In this document: piece after piece, positions 1 through 10,322 of the stretch | Layout of the letters: each line of letters begins with the position of its first letter | Position numbering within the stretch: the first letter of the stretch is position 1 | Assembly: GCA_021815835.1 (NCBI GenBank) | Contig: JAKAZN010000006.1 | Coordinates: 1-14,364 of the forward strand | Reading direction: 5' to 3' | Origin: Pseudomonadota bacterium | GTDB taxonomy: Bacteria; Pseudomonadota; Alphaproteobacteria; Acetobacterales; Acetobacteraceae | DNA: 14,364 bases | Notes under the pieces: model-generated | The model's database searches: none | The model's input: the letters and a program-made list of their open reading frames with translations, nothing else | Told to the model about the DNA's origin: nothing | Translations under genes and position numbers: made by a program

Positions 1-1042
1 ACTGGTGCCCGAGGCAGATGCCGAACAGCGGCACCCCGGATTCCAGCACGCCCTGGATCGCGGGCACGGCGTAGCGCCCGGTCGCGGCCGGATCGCCCGG
101 CCCGTTCGAGAGGAACACGCCATCCGGGCGGTGGCGCAGGATGTCCCCGGCGCTTGCGGTGGCGGGGACCACGGTCACCCGGCAGCCGGCGGCGGCGAGG
201 CAGCGCAGGATGTTGCGCTTGGCGCCGTAATCGACCGCGACCACGTGGAAGCGCGGCGCGCTCTGGCGGCCGAAGCCGGCGGGCCAGGCCCATTCGGTCT
301 CGTCCCAGGCGTAGCTCTGGCGGCAGGAGACTTCGGCGGCGAGGTCCATGCCCTCCAGCCCCGGCCAGGCGGCGGCCTGGGCGGCGAGCGCGGCAAGATC
401 GAAGCGCGGCTCGGGCGGAAAACACAGCACGCCCGAGGGGGCGCCGCCGTCGCGGATGCGGGCTGTGAGCGCGCGGGTATCTACGCCGGCGAGCCCGGCG
501 ATCCCTCGCGCGCGGAGCCAGGCATCCAGGCCCTGTGCCGCGCGCCAATTGGCCGGTTCCGTCACGTCCTGCTTCACGATCAGGCCGCGCGCGGCGACGG
601 TGGCGGCTTCGATATCCTCCCCGTTCGTGCCGACATTGCCGATATGGGGGAAGGTGAAGGTGATGATCTGGCCGGCATAGGACGGGTCGGTCAGCGTCTC
701 CTGGTAGCCGGTCATGCCGGTATTGAAGCAGACTTCGCCGACCGGGGCGGGCTCCGGCGTGGTGGCGCCGAAGCCGCGACCCCAGAACACCGACCCGTCG
801 GCCAGCACCAGGGCGGCGGTGGCGCCGGGGGGGATTTCCGGATCGGCCGGGGCTTCGGCCGGCGCGCCGGGAAGCTCGCCAAGCGCGAGGCCGGTCGCGG
901 CGAGCAGGGCGGGCCAGTGGCGGGTGGGAATGGCGCGGGCCTGGCGCCATTTGCGCACCGCCTCGACGCCGACGCCGGTCAGGCGCGCAGCGGCCTCGGC
1001 GCCACCGAGCTTATCGATGAGGTCTTCGACGGAAATGGTCAT
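1..1042 (-). CDS. carA: Carbamoyl-phosphate synthase small subunit with N-terminal HTH domain (3' end outside window)
   Basis: This is the glutaminase subunit of carbamoyl-phosphate synthase. It hydrolyses glutamine and passes ammonia to CarB for carbamoyl phosphate, the precursor of pyrimidines and arginine. The minus-strand translation from the ATG at 1042 contains the CarA signatures [35 protein letters not shown] and [10 protein letters not shown], and ends in GICLGHQ. The nucleophile Cys is codon 343 (bases 14-16). In E. coli CarA it is Cys269, so about 74 residues are extra at the N-terminus. These begin [20 protein letters not shown] and continue to about residue 60, reading like a Cro/XRE-type helix-turn-helix (helix AEAAARLTG, turn, helix VEAVRKWRQ, then IPTRHW). 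The canonical CarA part starts near residue 74 ([10 protein letters not shown]). No internal Met lies before the GMTGYQE motif, so an ATG start further down is excluded. From memory, a similar small domain on CarA proteins is called 'carph-isopro' by NCBI. No Shine-Dalgarno precedes the ATG (six C). The C-terminal glutaminase residues lie off the left edge. Confidence 0.96.
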   Translation of the reverse strand, partial: MTISVEDLIDKLGGAEAAARLTGVGVEAVRKWRQARAIPTRHWPALLAATGLALGELPGAPAEAPADPEIPPGATAALVLADGSVFWGRGFGATTPEPAPVGEVCFNTGMTGYQETLTDPSYAGQIITFTFPHIGNVGTNGEDIEAATVAARGLIVKQDVTEPANWRAAQGLDAWLRARGIAGLAGVDTRALTARIRDGGAPSGVLCFPPEPRFDLAALAAQAAAWPGLEGMDLAAEVSCRQSYAWDETEWAWPAGFGRQSAPRFHVVAVDYGAKRNILRCLAAAGCRVTVVPATASAGDILRHRPDGVFLSNGPGDPAATGRYAVPAIQGVLESGVPLFGICLGHQ

Positions 1043-1048
1043 GGGGGG

Positions 1049-1077
1049 AAGATAGCGGAAGAAATTTCCCGCTTCAA
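1049..1077 (-). promoter_or_regulatory. Candidate sigma70-type promoter of carA giving a leaderless mRNA
   Basis: On the minus strand a -35-like TTGAAG (1077-1072) is followed by exactly 17 bases and a -10-like TATCTT (1054-1049). Six C then lead to the ATG at 1042. Normal -10 to start-site spacing would place the first transcribed base at or next to the A of the ATG, which fits the absence of a Shine-Dalgarno. The match is 4/6 for each hexamer. This is a sequence-pattern inference, not mapped. Confidence 0.5.
1055..1072. promoter_or_regulatory. Imperfect palindrome inside the carA promoter spacer (operator-like)
   Basis: On the minus strand this reads GCGGGAAATTTCTTCCGC. It contains the perfect 8-base palindrome GAAATTTC (1061-1068) and outer arms GCGG/CCGC. 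It fills the 17-base spacer of the proposed carA promoter and shares GGGAAAT with the perfect palindrome at 1092-1110. A protein bound here would block RNA polymerase. As RNA it could form a hairpin of 6 pairs including one G-U. Confidence 0.4.
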
Positions 1078-1091
1078 CCGTCAAGGAGGAA

Positions 1092-1110
1092 TTGGGAAAT
1101 AATTTCCCAA
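1092..1110. promoter_or_regulatory. Perfect 19-bp palindrome between divergent carA and yqeY (candidate operator)
   Basis: The arms TTGGGAAAT (1092-1100) and ATTTCCCAA (1102-1110) are perfect inverted repeats around one central base. The element is AT-rich in a very GC-rich region. It lies about 25-40 bases upstream of the proposed carA -35 hexamer and about 80 bases upstream of the yqeY-type start. Its half-site GGGAAAT recurs in the carA promoter spacer, as expected for a dimeric HTH regulator. The identity of the binding protein is unknown. Confidence 0.5.
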
Positions 1111-1130
1111 AGGTTTCCGCCGGGCGAATG

Positions 1131-1143
1131 CCCTATTATAGGG
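1131..1143. promoter_or_regulatory. 13-bp palindrome CCCTATTATAGGG overlapping a possible -10 element
   Basis: The arms CCCTAT and ATAGGG flank a single T. Read on the plus strand, TATAGG (1137-1142) with TTTCCG (1114-1119) at 17-base spacing could be a weak promoter for the YqeY-like gene and dnaG/rpoD. Read on the minus strand it contains TATAAT, but no acceptable -35 stands upstream of that. Its half-site differs from the GGGAAAT sites, so it may be a separate regulatory element or chance. Confidence 0.3.
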
Positions 1144-1190
1144 GGCGTATTCGGGCGATCCCGCCCTGCCCCGGGGAGCCGACCCAGCCC

Positions 1191-1649
1191 ATGACCTTGC
1201 GCGCGCAATTCGCCGAGCAGATGAAAACCGCGATGAAATCGGGCGATTCCGCCCGGACCTCCACGTTGCGGATGATCCTGGCCCGGCTCAAGGACACCGA
1301 TATCGCCGCCCGGCCCAAGGGGATCGCGGAGGTGCCCGACGACGAGATCCTCGCCATGCTGCGTGGGATGGTGAAGTCGCGGCGCGAATCCGTGGCGCTC
1401 TATCGCCAGGGCAACCGGCCGGAGCTGGCGGCCAAGGAAGACGCCGAGATTGCGGTGATCGAGGGCTTCCTGCCCCAGGCCATGGATCCCGCGGCGATCG
1501 AGGCCGCCGTGGCGGCGGCGATCGCGGCAACCGGGGCGGCGTCGGTGAAGGACATGGGCAAGGTGATGGGGGCGCTGCGGGCGGCGCACGGGGCGGCGCT
1601 GGACCTGGGTGCCGCGGGACCGATCGTCAAAGCCAAGCTGGGCGGCTGA
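1191..1649 (+). CDS. GatB/YqeY domain-containing protein
   Basis: This is a 152-residue protein of the GatB/YqeY family, related to the tail domain of the GatB subunit of tRNA-dependent amidotransferase. The free-standing protein has no firmly established reaction. The sequence opens MTLRAQFAEQMKTAMKSGD, followed by STLRMILARLKD (about 22-33), the conserved DDEILAMLRGMVKSRRES (about 50-67) and LPQAMDPAAIEAAV, then the C-terminal GKVMGAL and GAAGPIVKAKL segments; length is normal for the family. The ATG at 1191 was chosen because it begins the conserved family sequence and has GGGGAG 12 bases upstream. The frame is open back to a TTG at 1092, but that lies in the palindrome and adds no family-like residues. 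Its stop overlaps the dnaG start (TGATG), so dnaG is translationally coupled to it. This gene stands where E. coli has rpsU. Confidence 0.93.
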   Translation: MTLRAQFAEQMKTAMKSGDSARTSTLRMILARLKDTDIAARPKGIAEVPDDEILAMLRGMVKSRRESVALYRQGNRPELAAKEDAEIAVIEGFLPQAMDPAAIEAAVAAAIAATGAASVKDMGKVMGALRAAHGAALDLGAAGPIVKAKLGG

Positions 1650-3511
1650 TGGCCCTTCCGTCCGGATTCCTGGACGAGCTTCGCGCCCGCACGCCGATCT
1701 CGGCGCTGATCGGGCGGCGAACCAAGCTGGAACGCGCCGGGCGGCAATGGAAGGCGTGCTGCCCGTTCCACGGCGAGAAGACCCCGAGCTTCTACATCTA
1801 CGACGACCACTATCACTGCTTCGGCTGCGGCGCGCATGGCGATGCGATCAGCTTCGTCATGCAATCCGAAGGCGCGGGCTTCATGGAAGCCGTCGAGCGG
1901 CTGGCGGGCGAAGCGGGACTCGAGGTCCCGCAACTGTCGCCGGCGCTCGCCGAGGCGGAAGCGCGCCGGCACAGCCTGTCCGGGGTGCTGGAGGCGGCGG
2001 CGGCTTCCTATCAGCGGCGGCTGTTCCTGCCCGAGGGGCAGCGCGCGCTCGATTACCTGCTGGGGCGCGGATTGCACCAGGAGACGATCCGGCGCTTCGG
2101 CCTTGGCTGGGCGGGGGATCAGCGCGCGGCGCTGGCGGCGGAGTTGGCGCGCGAGGGGATCGGCGCGGAATTGCTGGAGGAAGCGGGGCTGGTCCGGCCG
2201 GCCGGGGACGATGGGCGGGGCGGCGCGTTCTTCTTCAACCGGGTGATGTTTCCGATCCGCGACCGGCGCGGCGCCGTGATCAGCTTCGGCGGGCGCATCC
2301 TGGGCGACGGGCAGCCGAAATACCTGAACGGGCCGGAGACGGCGCTGTTTTCCAAGCGGCGCAACCTCTACGGCCTCGATCTGGCGCGGGCGGCGCTGCG
2401 CGAGCGGGGAAGCAATGCCGCGCTGGTGGTCGTGGAAGGCTACATGGACGTGATCGCCCTGCACCAGGCGGGATTCGGGGGGGCGGTCGCGCCGCTGGGC
2501 ACGGCGCTGACCGAGGACCAGTTGGCGGAATTGTGGCGGCTGTCGCCGGCGCCGGTGCTGTGCTTCGACGGGGATGCGGCCGGGGCGCGGGCCTCGGCGC
2601 GGACGGCCGAGCTGGCGCTGCCGCTGCTGGCGCCGGACCGGACCGTGAAGTTCGCGCGGCTGCCGTCCGGGGAGGACCCGGACAGCCTGGTGCAGCGCCA
2701 CGGGACCGGCGCGTTCCAGGCGGTGCTGGACGGGGCGCGGCCGCTGTCCGACGCGCTGTACGATCTGTTGCGCGAGCGGGTGGGCGATACAACGCCGGAG
2801 CAGCGCGCGGGGCTGCGCCATCAGCTGGTGGCGGCGGCGGGGCGGATTCCGGACGCGGCGCTGGCGGGGGAATACCGGTCCGTGCTGCTGGACCGGTTTT
2901 TTGCCGCGCGGGGGGGGCGGTTCAAGGCCCGCCAGCCGGGAGGCCTCGGCGCGGAGCGGGCGTGGGGGGGCCAAGGGACGGCCCATGGGACAGGCCGTGA
3001 GGCGGGCCGTGGGGGGGCGCCGCGGCCGGCGCCCTCGGATGCCGCATCAGAGGCGGAACGGGCGCGCATTCTGCTCGCGATCCTGCTGCGCCATCCGGGG
3101 CTGCTGGTGGATGTCGGGCCCGCGCTGGCGGGGATGGTACTGGCGGGCGCGCCCGGGGTGGTGCGGGATGCGCTGCTGGCCTGGGCGGAAACGGCGGAGC
3201 GCCTTGACTCGGCGGGGGTGATGGACCACCTGACCACCTCTGGATTGGCCGCCGAGGTGGCGCGGATCCTGGCAGCGACGCCCGTCCCGCTGCCGGGATG
3301 CGCGTCCGTCTCGGCCATGCCGGGCGAGGCCGAGGCGGGGTGGTGGCACATCTTCGGTCTGATGCATCGTGACCGGCTGGACGCCGAGATAGCGGCGGCC
3401 GGCCGCGATTTCGCGCGTCAGGCGGACGAGGCCTCGCAGCGGCGGCTGATCGCGCTGTGCGCGGCGCGGGATGCGCTCGCGGGTGGTGAGCAGGGCGAGG
3501 TTGAGCGTTGA
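1649..3511 (+). CDS. dnaG: DNA primase
   Basis: DnaG makes the RNA primers for lagging-strand DNA synthesis and works with the replicative helicase DnaB. The 620-residue product shows the N-terminal CHC2 zinc domain with ligands C38, H41, C57 and C60 (CPFH and HCFGCG). The catalytic core carries FFFNRVMFPIRDRRG and FGGRILGDGQPKYLNGPET. The Toprim motifs are VVVEGYMDV with E263 and CFDGDAAG with D307 and D309, close to E. coli numbering. After about residue 420 comes a Gly/Ala/Arg-rich linker (to about 465), then the C-terminal helicase-binding region starting EAERARILLAILLRHPG. The ATG at 1649 shares its A with the stop codon of the upstream gene, a sign of coupled translation. rpoD follows after 46 bases on the same strand. 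The linker DNA holds three long G runs and one T run (described separately), while the reading frame itself is intact. Confidence 0.98.
   Translation: MALPSGFLDELRARTPISALIGRRTKLERAGRQWKACCPFHGEKTPSFYIYDDHYHCFGCGAHGDAISFVMQSEGAGFMEAVERLAGEAGLEVPQLSPALAEAEARRHSLSGVLEAAAASYQRRLFLPEGQRALDYLLGRGLHQETIRRFGLGWAGDQRAALAAELAREGIGAELLEEAGLVRPAGDDGRGGAFFFNRVMFPIRDRRGAVISFGGRILGDGQPKYLNGPETALFSKRRNLYGLDLARAALRERGSNAALVVVEGYMDVIALHQAGFGGAVAPLGTALTEDQLAELWRLSPAPVLCFDGDAAGARASARTAELALPLLAPDRTVKFARLPSGEDPDSLVQRHGTGAFQAVLDGARPLSDALYDLLRERVGDTTPEQRAGLRHQLVAAAGRIPDAALAGEYRSVLLDRFFAARGGRFKARQPGGLGAERAWGGQGTAHGTGREAGRGGAPRPAPSDAASEAERARILLAILLRHPGLLVDVGPALAGMVLAGAPGVVRDALLAWAETAERLDSAGVMDHLTTSGLAAEVARILAATPVPLPGCASVSAMPGEAEAGWWHIFGLMHRDRLDAEIAAAGRDFARQADEASQRRLIALCAARDALAGGEQGEVER
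2897..3017 (+). repeat. Cluster of homopolymer tracts in the dnaG linker
   Basis: Within 121 bases of dnaG lie a T6 run (2897-2902), a G8 run (2910-2917) and two G7 runs (2964-2970 and 3011-3017). They encode the low-complexity linker between the Toprim core and the helicase-binding domain. A -1 shift at either of the first two G runs reaches a TGA at 2998-3000, giving a product of about 450 residues. The annotated frame is intact, so these runs may simply reflect Gly-rich linker composition. Confidence 0.6.
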
Positions 3512-3530
3512 AGCAGGCGGGGCGTTGAAG
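3505..3530 (+). repeat. Tandem GCGTTGAAG direct repeat across the dnaG stop codon
   Basis: GCGTTGAAG occurs at 3505-3513 and again at 3522-3530, a 17-base period. The first copy contains the dnaG stop codon. A related GGTTGAG (3499-3505) precedes them. The pair lies in the short dnaG-rpoD junction, where an internal rpoD promoter or activator site could sit, but no convincing -10 hexamer was found downstream. Confidence 0.4.
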
Positions 3531-3557
3531 ACGGAATTTGTCGGAGAGAAGTAGAAG

Positions 3558-5495
<1,938 letters not shown>

Positions 5496-5516
5496 TGAGA
5501 GCGGGCGGCAAGGAAG

Positions 5517-5539
5517 GCCAGGGGACGCCGTGCCCTGGC
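5517..5539 (+). other. Hairpin downstream of rpoD (first of two)
   Basis: GCCAGGG (5517-5523) and CCCTGGC (5533-5539) form a perfect 7-bp stem around a 9-base loop that can pair a little further. It begins 22 bases after the rpoD stop. There is no U run. It may stabilise the mRNA 3' end or help terminate transcription together with the stronger hairpin that follows. Confidence 0.45.
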
Positions 5540-5551
5540 GGGGATCCAAAC

Positions 5552-5580
5552 GGTCCACGGGCGGGCAGCGCCCCTGGGCC
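5552..5580 (+). terminator. Probable rpoD terminator hairpin
   Basis: GGTCCACGGGCG (5552-5563) pairs with CGCCCCTGGGCC (5569-5580) as a 12-step stem with one C-C mismatch and one G-U pair, closing on the loop GGCAG. TTCGT follows rather than a long T run, so intrinsic termination would be weak by E. coli rules. The position between rpoD and an unrelated downstream gene supports a 3' end here. Confidence 0.5.
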
Positions 5581-5608
5581 TTCGTGCATCCCTCTCTCAT
5601 AGGTCGCC

Positions 5609-6166
5609 ATGGACACCTCCACCCGCGTCGGCGTGACGGTTTCGTTCCTGCGCATGGATCGGGCGCCGGCGGAGCCTGGACCTTCCCTACCGCTGGATTG
5701 CCAGGTGGTTCGGGTCAGCGCGTGCTCGGTGGCGTTCTACCGTTACTTGTACAACACGGTGGGCGCGGAGTACGTGTGGTGGTTGCGCCGCACCGTTTCG
5801 GATGCGGATCTGGCCGCGTTGCTGGGGGATCCGCTGGTCGCGATCCATGTGTTGTATCGGCGCGGGGAGCCGGCCGGGTTTTTCGAGCTGGACGCCCGGT
5901 ATTGGCCGGACGTCAATCTGAGCTATTTCGGCCTGATGCCGTGGGCGGTCGGCAGCGGCGTGGGGTTCGCGTTCCTGCGCCACGCGGTGGATGCGGTGTG
6001 GCGGCAGGGGGTTCGGGGGATGACGGTGAATACCTGCACGGCCGATCATCCGCGCGCCTTGCCGGCCTATCTGCGCGCCGGGTTCCGGATGGTGCGCCAG
6101 GTGCGCGAACTCTGGGACGTGCCGGACCGCCTGGGGATGCGGATCCCGGAGGCGCTGCGCGCCTAG
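5609..6166 (+). CDS. GNAT family N-acetyltransferase
   Basis: This is a predicted acetyl-CoA-dependent N-acetyltransferase of 185 residues; the substrate is unknown. After about 40 poorly conserved residues it shows FYRYLYNTVG and a WWLRR segment, then GDPLVAIHVLYRRGEPAGFFELD (about 72-93), YFGLMPWAVGSGVGFAFL (about 109-126), NTCTADHPRALPAYLRAGF (about 144-162) and a short tail. This order is that of a GNAT subgroup I know from proteobacteria, whose acetyl-CoA loop usually reads like IGRGLG. Here it is VGSGVG, so the usual Arg is Ser, though both glycines are kept. The ATG at 5609 has only a weak upstream GG. Met 16 (codon at 5654) is an alternative start and would still include the whole recognisable domain. 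The gene follows the rpoD hairpins and faces ccmB tail to tail. Confidence 0.82.
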   Translation: MDTSTRVGVTVSFLRMDRAPAEPGPSLPLDCQVVRVSACSVAFYRYLYNTVGAEYVWWLRRTVSDADLAALLGDPLVAIHVLYRRGEPAGFFELDARYWPDVNLSYFGLMPWAVGSGVGFAFLRHAVDAVWRQGVRGMTVNTCTADHPRALPAYLRAGFRMVRQVRELWDVPDRLGMRIPEALRA

Positions 6167-6195
6167 CGGCGCCGGATATGTGAACGGCCGCGCTA
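6164..6195. terminator. Inverted repeat joining the stop codons of two convergent genes (candidate bidirectional terminator)
   Basis: TAGCGGCGCCG (6164-6174) and CGGCCGCGCTA (6185-6195) form a stem of five outer and four inner pairs around a two-base internal mismatch, with a ten-base AT-richer loop. The outer arms are the stop codons themselves: TAG of the acetyltransferase on the plus strand and TAG of ccmB on the minus strand. There is no T run on either side, so termination strength is uncertain. Confidence 0.45.
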
Positions 6196-6858
6196 TTCCA
6201 CCGCGGCGCGCAGGGCCGCGCCGGCGGCGATGGGGCAGAGCGGCAGTGCCGCGGCGAGCAGCGCGGTGACCAGCAGCAGCGCCGCGCGGGGGCTTTGACC
6301 CGCGGCGACCGCCGCGGGCGCGGCGGCGCCGAAAATCAGCACCGGCAGCGCGAGCGGCAGCACCAGCAGCGGCAGCAGCACGCCCCCGCGTCGCGCGCCG
6401 AGCACGACGGCCGCGCCGGTGGTGCCAAGCAGCGACAGCGCGAGCGTGCCGGGGAGCAGGCCGGCGAGCAGCGCGGGCGCCGCGCCGATCGGCATCCGCA
6501 ACATGATCGCGACCGGCGCGGCGGCGGCGAGCAGCGGCAGGCCGGTGACCAGCCAATGCGCGGCGGCTTTCGCGCCGGCGACCGCGAAGGCGGGCAGGCC
6601 GGAGAGCAGCAGCAGGTCGAGCGAGCCGTCCTCGAAATCTGCGCCGAACAGCCGATCGAGCGGCAGCAGCGCGGCGAGCAGGGCGCAGACCCAGACGATG
6701 CCGGGGGCGACGGTGCCGAGCAGTTTCGGATCCGGTCCGATCGCCAGCGGGAACAGCAGCGCGGCGAGCACGAAGAACAGCAGCGCGGCGAGCGTGTCCC
6801 CGCCATGGCGCAGCGCGAGGCCGAGCTCGCGCGCCAGCATCGCGCGGAACAGTTTCAT
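6193..6858 (-). CDS. ccmB: Haem exporter protein CcmB (cytochrome c maturation ABC permease)
   Basis: This is the membrane subunit of the CcmAB(CD) complex, which acts at the inner membrane to drive haem handling onto and off CcmE during cytochrome c maturation. The 221-residue product is highly hydrophobic with about six membrane spans. It carries the family features [18 protein letters not shown] at the N-terminus, [20 protein letters not shown] (about 49-68), and the cytosolic [13 protein letters not shown] segment (about 70-86). The ATG at 6858 overlaps the ccmA stop by four bases (ATGA), so translation is coupled. No ccmC follows: the next gene is the convergent acetyltransferase, 26 bases away. 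The remaining ccm genes must lie elsewhere if the pathway is complete. Confidence 0.95.
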   Translation of the reverse strand: MKLFRAMLARELGLALRHGGDTLAALLFFVLAALLFPLAIGPDPKLLGTVAPGIVWVCALLAALLPLDRLFGADFEDGSLDLLLLSGLPAFAVAGAKAAAHWLVTGLPLLAAAAPVAIMLRMPIGAAPALLAGLLPGTLALSLLGTTGAAVVLGARRGGVLLPLLVLPLALPVLIFGAAAPAAVAAGQSPRAALLLVTALLAAALPLCPIAAGAALRAAVE

Positions 6859-7448
6859 GCGAGCCGGAACTCCGTGGCGTCCGGCAGCGGCAGCGGCAGG
6901 TGGGTGGCGGCGACAACCAGGCCGCCGCTTGCGCGGTGCGCGGCGAGCAAGGTGGCGAAGCGGGCGACGGAGAGCGCATCGAGGCCCAAGGTGGGCTCGT
7001 CCAGCAGCCAGAGCGGGGCGGAAGACAGGGCGAGCCGGGCCAGGGCCAGGCGGCGTTTCTGACCGGCGGACAACATGCGCGCGGGCAGGTCGGCGAGATG
7101 CGCGAGGCCCATGGCCTCCAGCGCGGCGGGGATTTCGCCGCCGCCGGCGATCGCGGCGAAGCGCAGATTCTCGGCCGCGGTCAGGCCTGGTTTCACCGCG
7201 TCGAGATGGCCGACATAGATCAGGCGGCTGGCGTGCAACGGCGGATCGGCGAGCGCGTCTTCCCCGTTCCACAGCACGCGCCCGGCCGCGGGGCGCAGCA
7301 GACCGGCGAGCAGCCGCAGCAGGGTGGATTTGCCCGAGCCGTTGGGGCCGATCAGCAACGCGGCGCCGCCCGCTTGGACGGTCAGATCGATATCTTGCAG
7401 CACCAGGCGCTCGCCGCGGAAGGCCGCCACTTGCTCGGTTTGCAACAT
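6855..7448 (-). CDS. ccmA: Haem ABC exporter ATP-binding protein CcmA
   Basis: This is the ATPase subunit of the CcmAB complex of System I cytochrome c biogenesis, on the cytoplasmic side of the membrane. The 197-residue protein is a compact ABC domain. It has Walker [10 protein letters not shown] at 34-42, the CcmA-typical [18 protein letters not shown] (about 78-95), signature LSAGQKRR at 126-133, Walker B LWLLDEP with E151, a D-loop LGLDA and switch His183 (ATH). Length and the short C-terminus are typical of CcmA and unlike other importer or exporter ATPases. The ATG at 7448 has no strong Shine-Dalgarno. It is transcribed away from acnA, sharing a 150-bp divergent region, and leads directly into ccmB. 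Confidence 0.96.
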   Translation of the reverse strand: MLQTEQVAAFRGERLVLQDIDLTVQAGGAALLIGPNGSGKSTLLRLLAGLLRPAAGRVLWNGEDALADPPLHASRLIYVGHLDAVKPGLTAAENLRFAAIAGGGEIPAALEAMGLAHLADLPARMLSAGQKRRLALARLALSSAPLWLLDEPTLGLDALSVARFATLLAAHRASGGLVVAATHLPLPLPDATEFRLA

Positions 7449-7569
7449 CGGGGTGGGCCTGGATCGGGGATGGCGGGATCGGTGGACGATCCGCGGCCGG
7501 TGTGGTTATTACCGCGCGAGCACGCGCGCGCCATAGACCACGGCGTGGCGCCGGACACAACCAGCCCCC
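7449..7569. promoter_or_regulatory. Divergent ccmA-acnA promoter region
   Basis: These 121 bases must hold promoters for ccmA (minus) and acnA (plus). On the plus strand TGGACG (7483-7488) and TATTAC (7508-7513) are a weak, 19-base-spaced pair. Short inverted repeats are present: GGTTATTACC (7504-7513), CGCGCG/CGCGCG around AGCA (7514-7529) and CCACG/CGTGG around G (7538-7548). No known iron-regulator (Fur, Irr box or RirA) site could be recognised with confidence. Confidence 0.3.
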
Positions 7570-7598
7570 AGGAGCGTCCCCACGGGGACGGATCGCGC
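7570..7598 (+). promoter_or_regulatory. acnA ribosome binding site split by a perfect hairpin
   Basis: AGGAG (7570-7574) is the best Shine-Dalgarno but lies 24 bases from the ATG. Between them CGTCCCC (7575-7581) and GGGGACG (7584-7590) form a perfect 7-bp inverted repeat with AC between. If folded, the 16-base hairpin leaves an effective spacing of 8 bases to the ATG at 7599. Alternatively the unfolded GGGGACGG serves as a weak Shine-Dalgarno. Confidence 0.5.
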
Positions 7599-10289
<2,691 letters not shown>

Positions 10290-10308
10290 TCCGGACGCGG
10301 GGAAGAAC

Positions 10309-10315
10309 AAGGAGG
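10309..10315 (+). promoter_or_regulatory. Consensus Shine-Dalgarno for the monooxygenase gene
   Basis: AAGGAGG stands seven bases before the ATG at 10323. It is the strongest ribosome binding site in the window; most other starts here are coupled or weak. It fixes the start of the downstream gene and suggests efficient independent translation. Confidence 0.75.
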
Positions 10316-10322
10316 CGAGGCC

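Noticed and set aside
5-1102. 365-codon plus-strand frame opposite carA
   Set aside because: It is Gly/Ala/Arg-rich shadow sequence; carA motifs are unmistakable on the minus strand.
1135-1140. Perfect TATAAT on the minus strand as the main carA promoter
   Set aside because: No acceptable -35 hexamer stands 16-19 bases upstream; the TTGAAG-17-TATCTT pair nearer the gene fits better. It could still be a secondary promoter.
1092-1190. TTG start for the YqeY-like gene, adding 33 residues
   Set aside because: The added residues are not family-like and the TTG lies in the palindrome; the ATG at 1191 begins the conserved N-terminus.
6900-7598. In-frame upstream extension of acnA
   Set aside because: The extension runs antisense through ccmA and has no similarity to aconitase; conserved AcnA sequence begins at the ATG at 7599.
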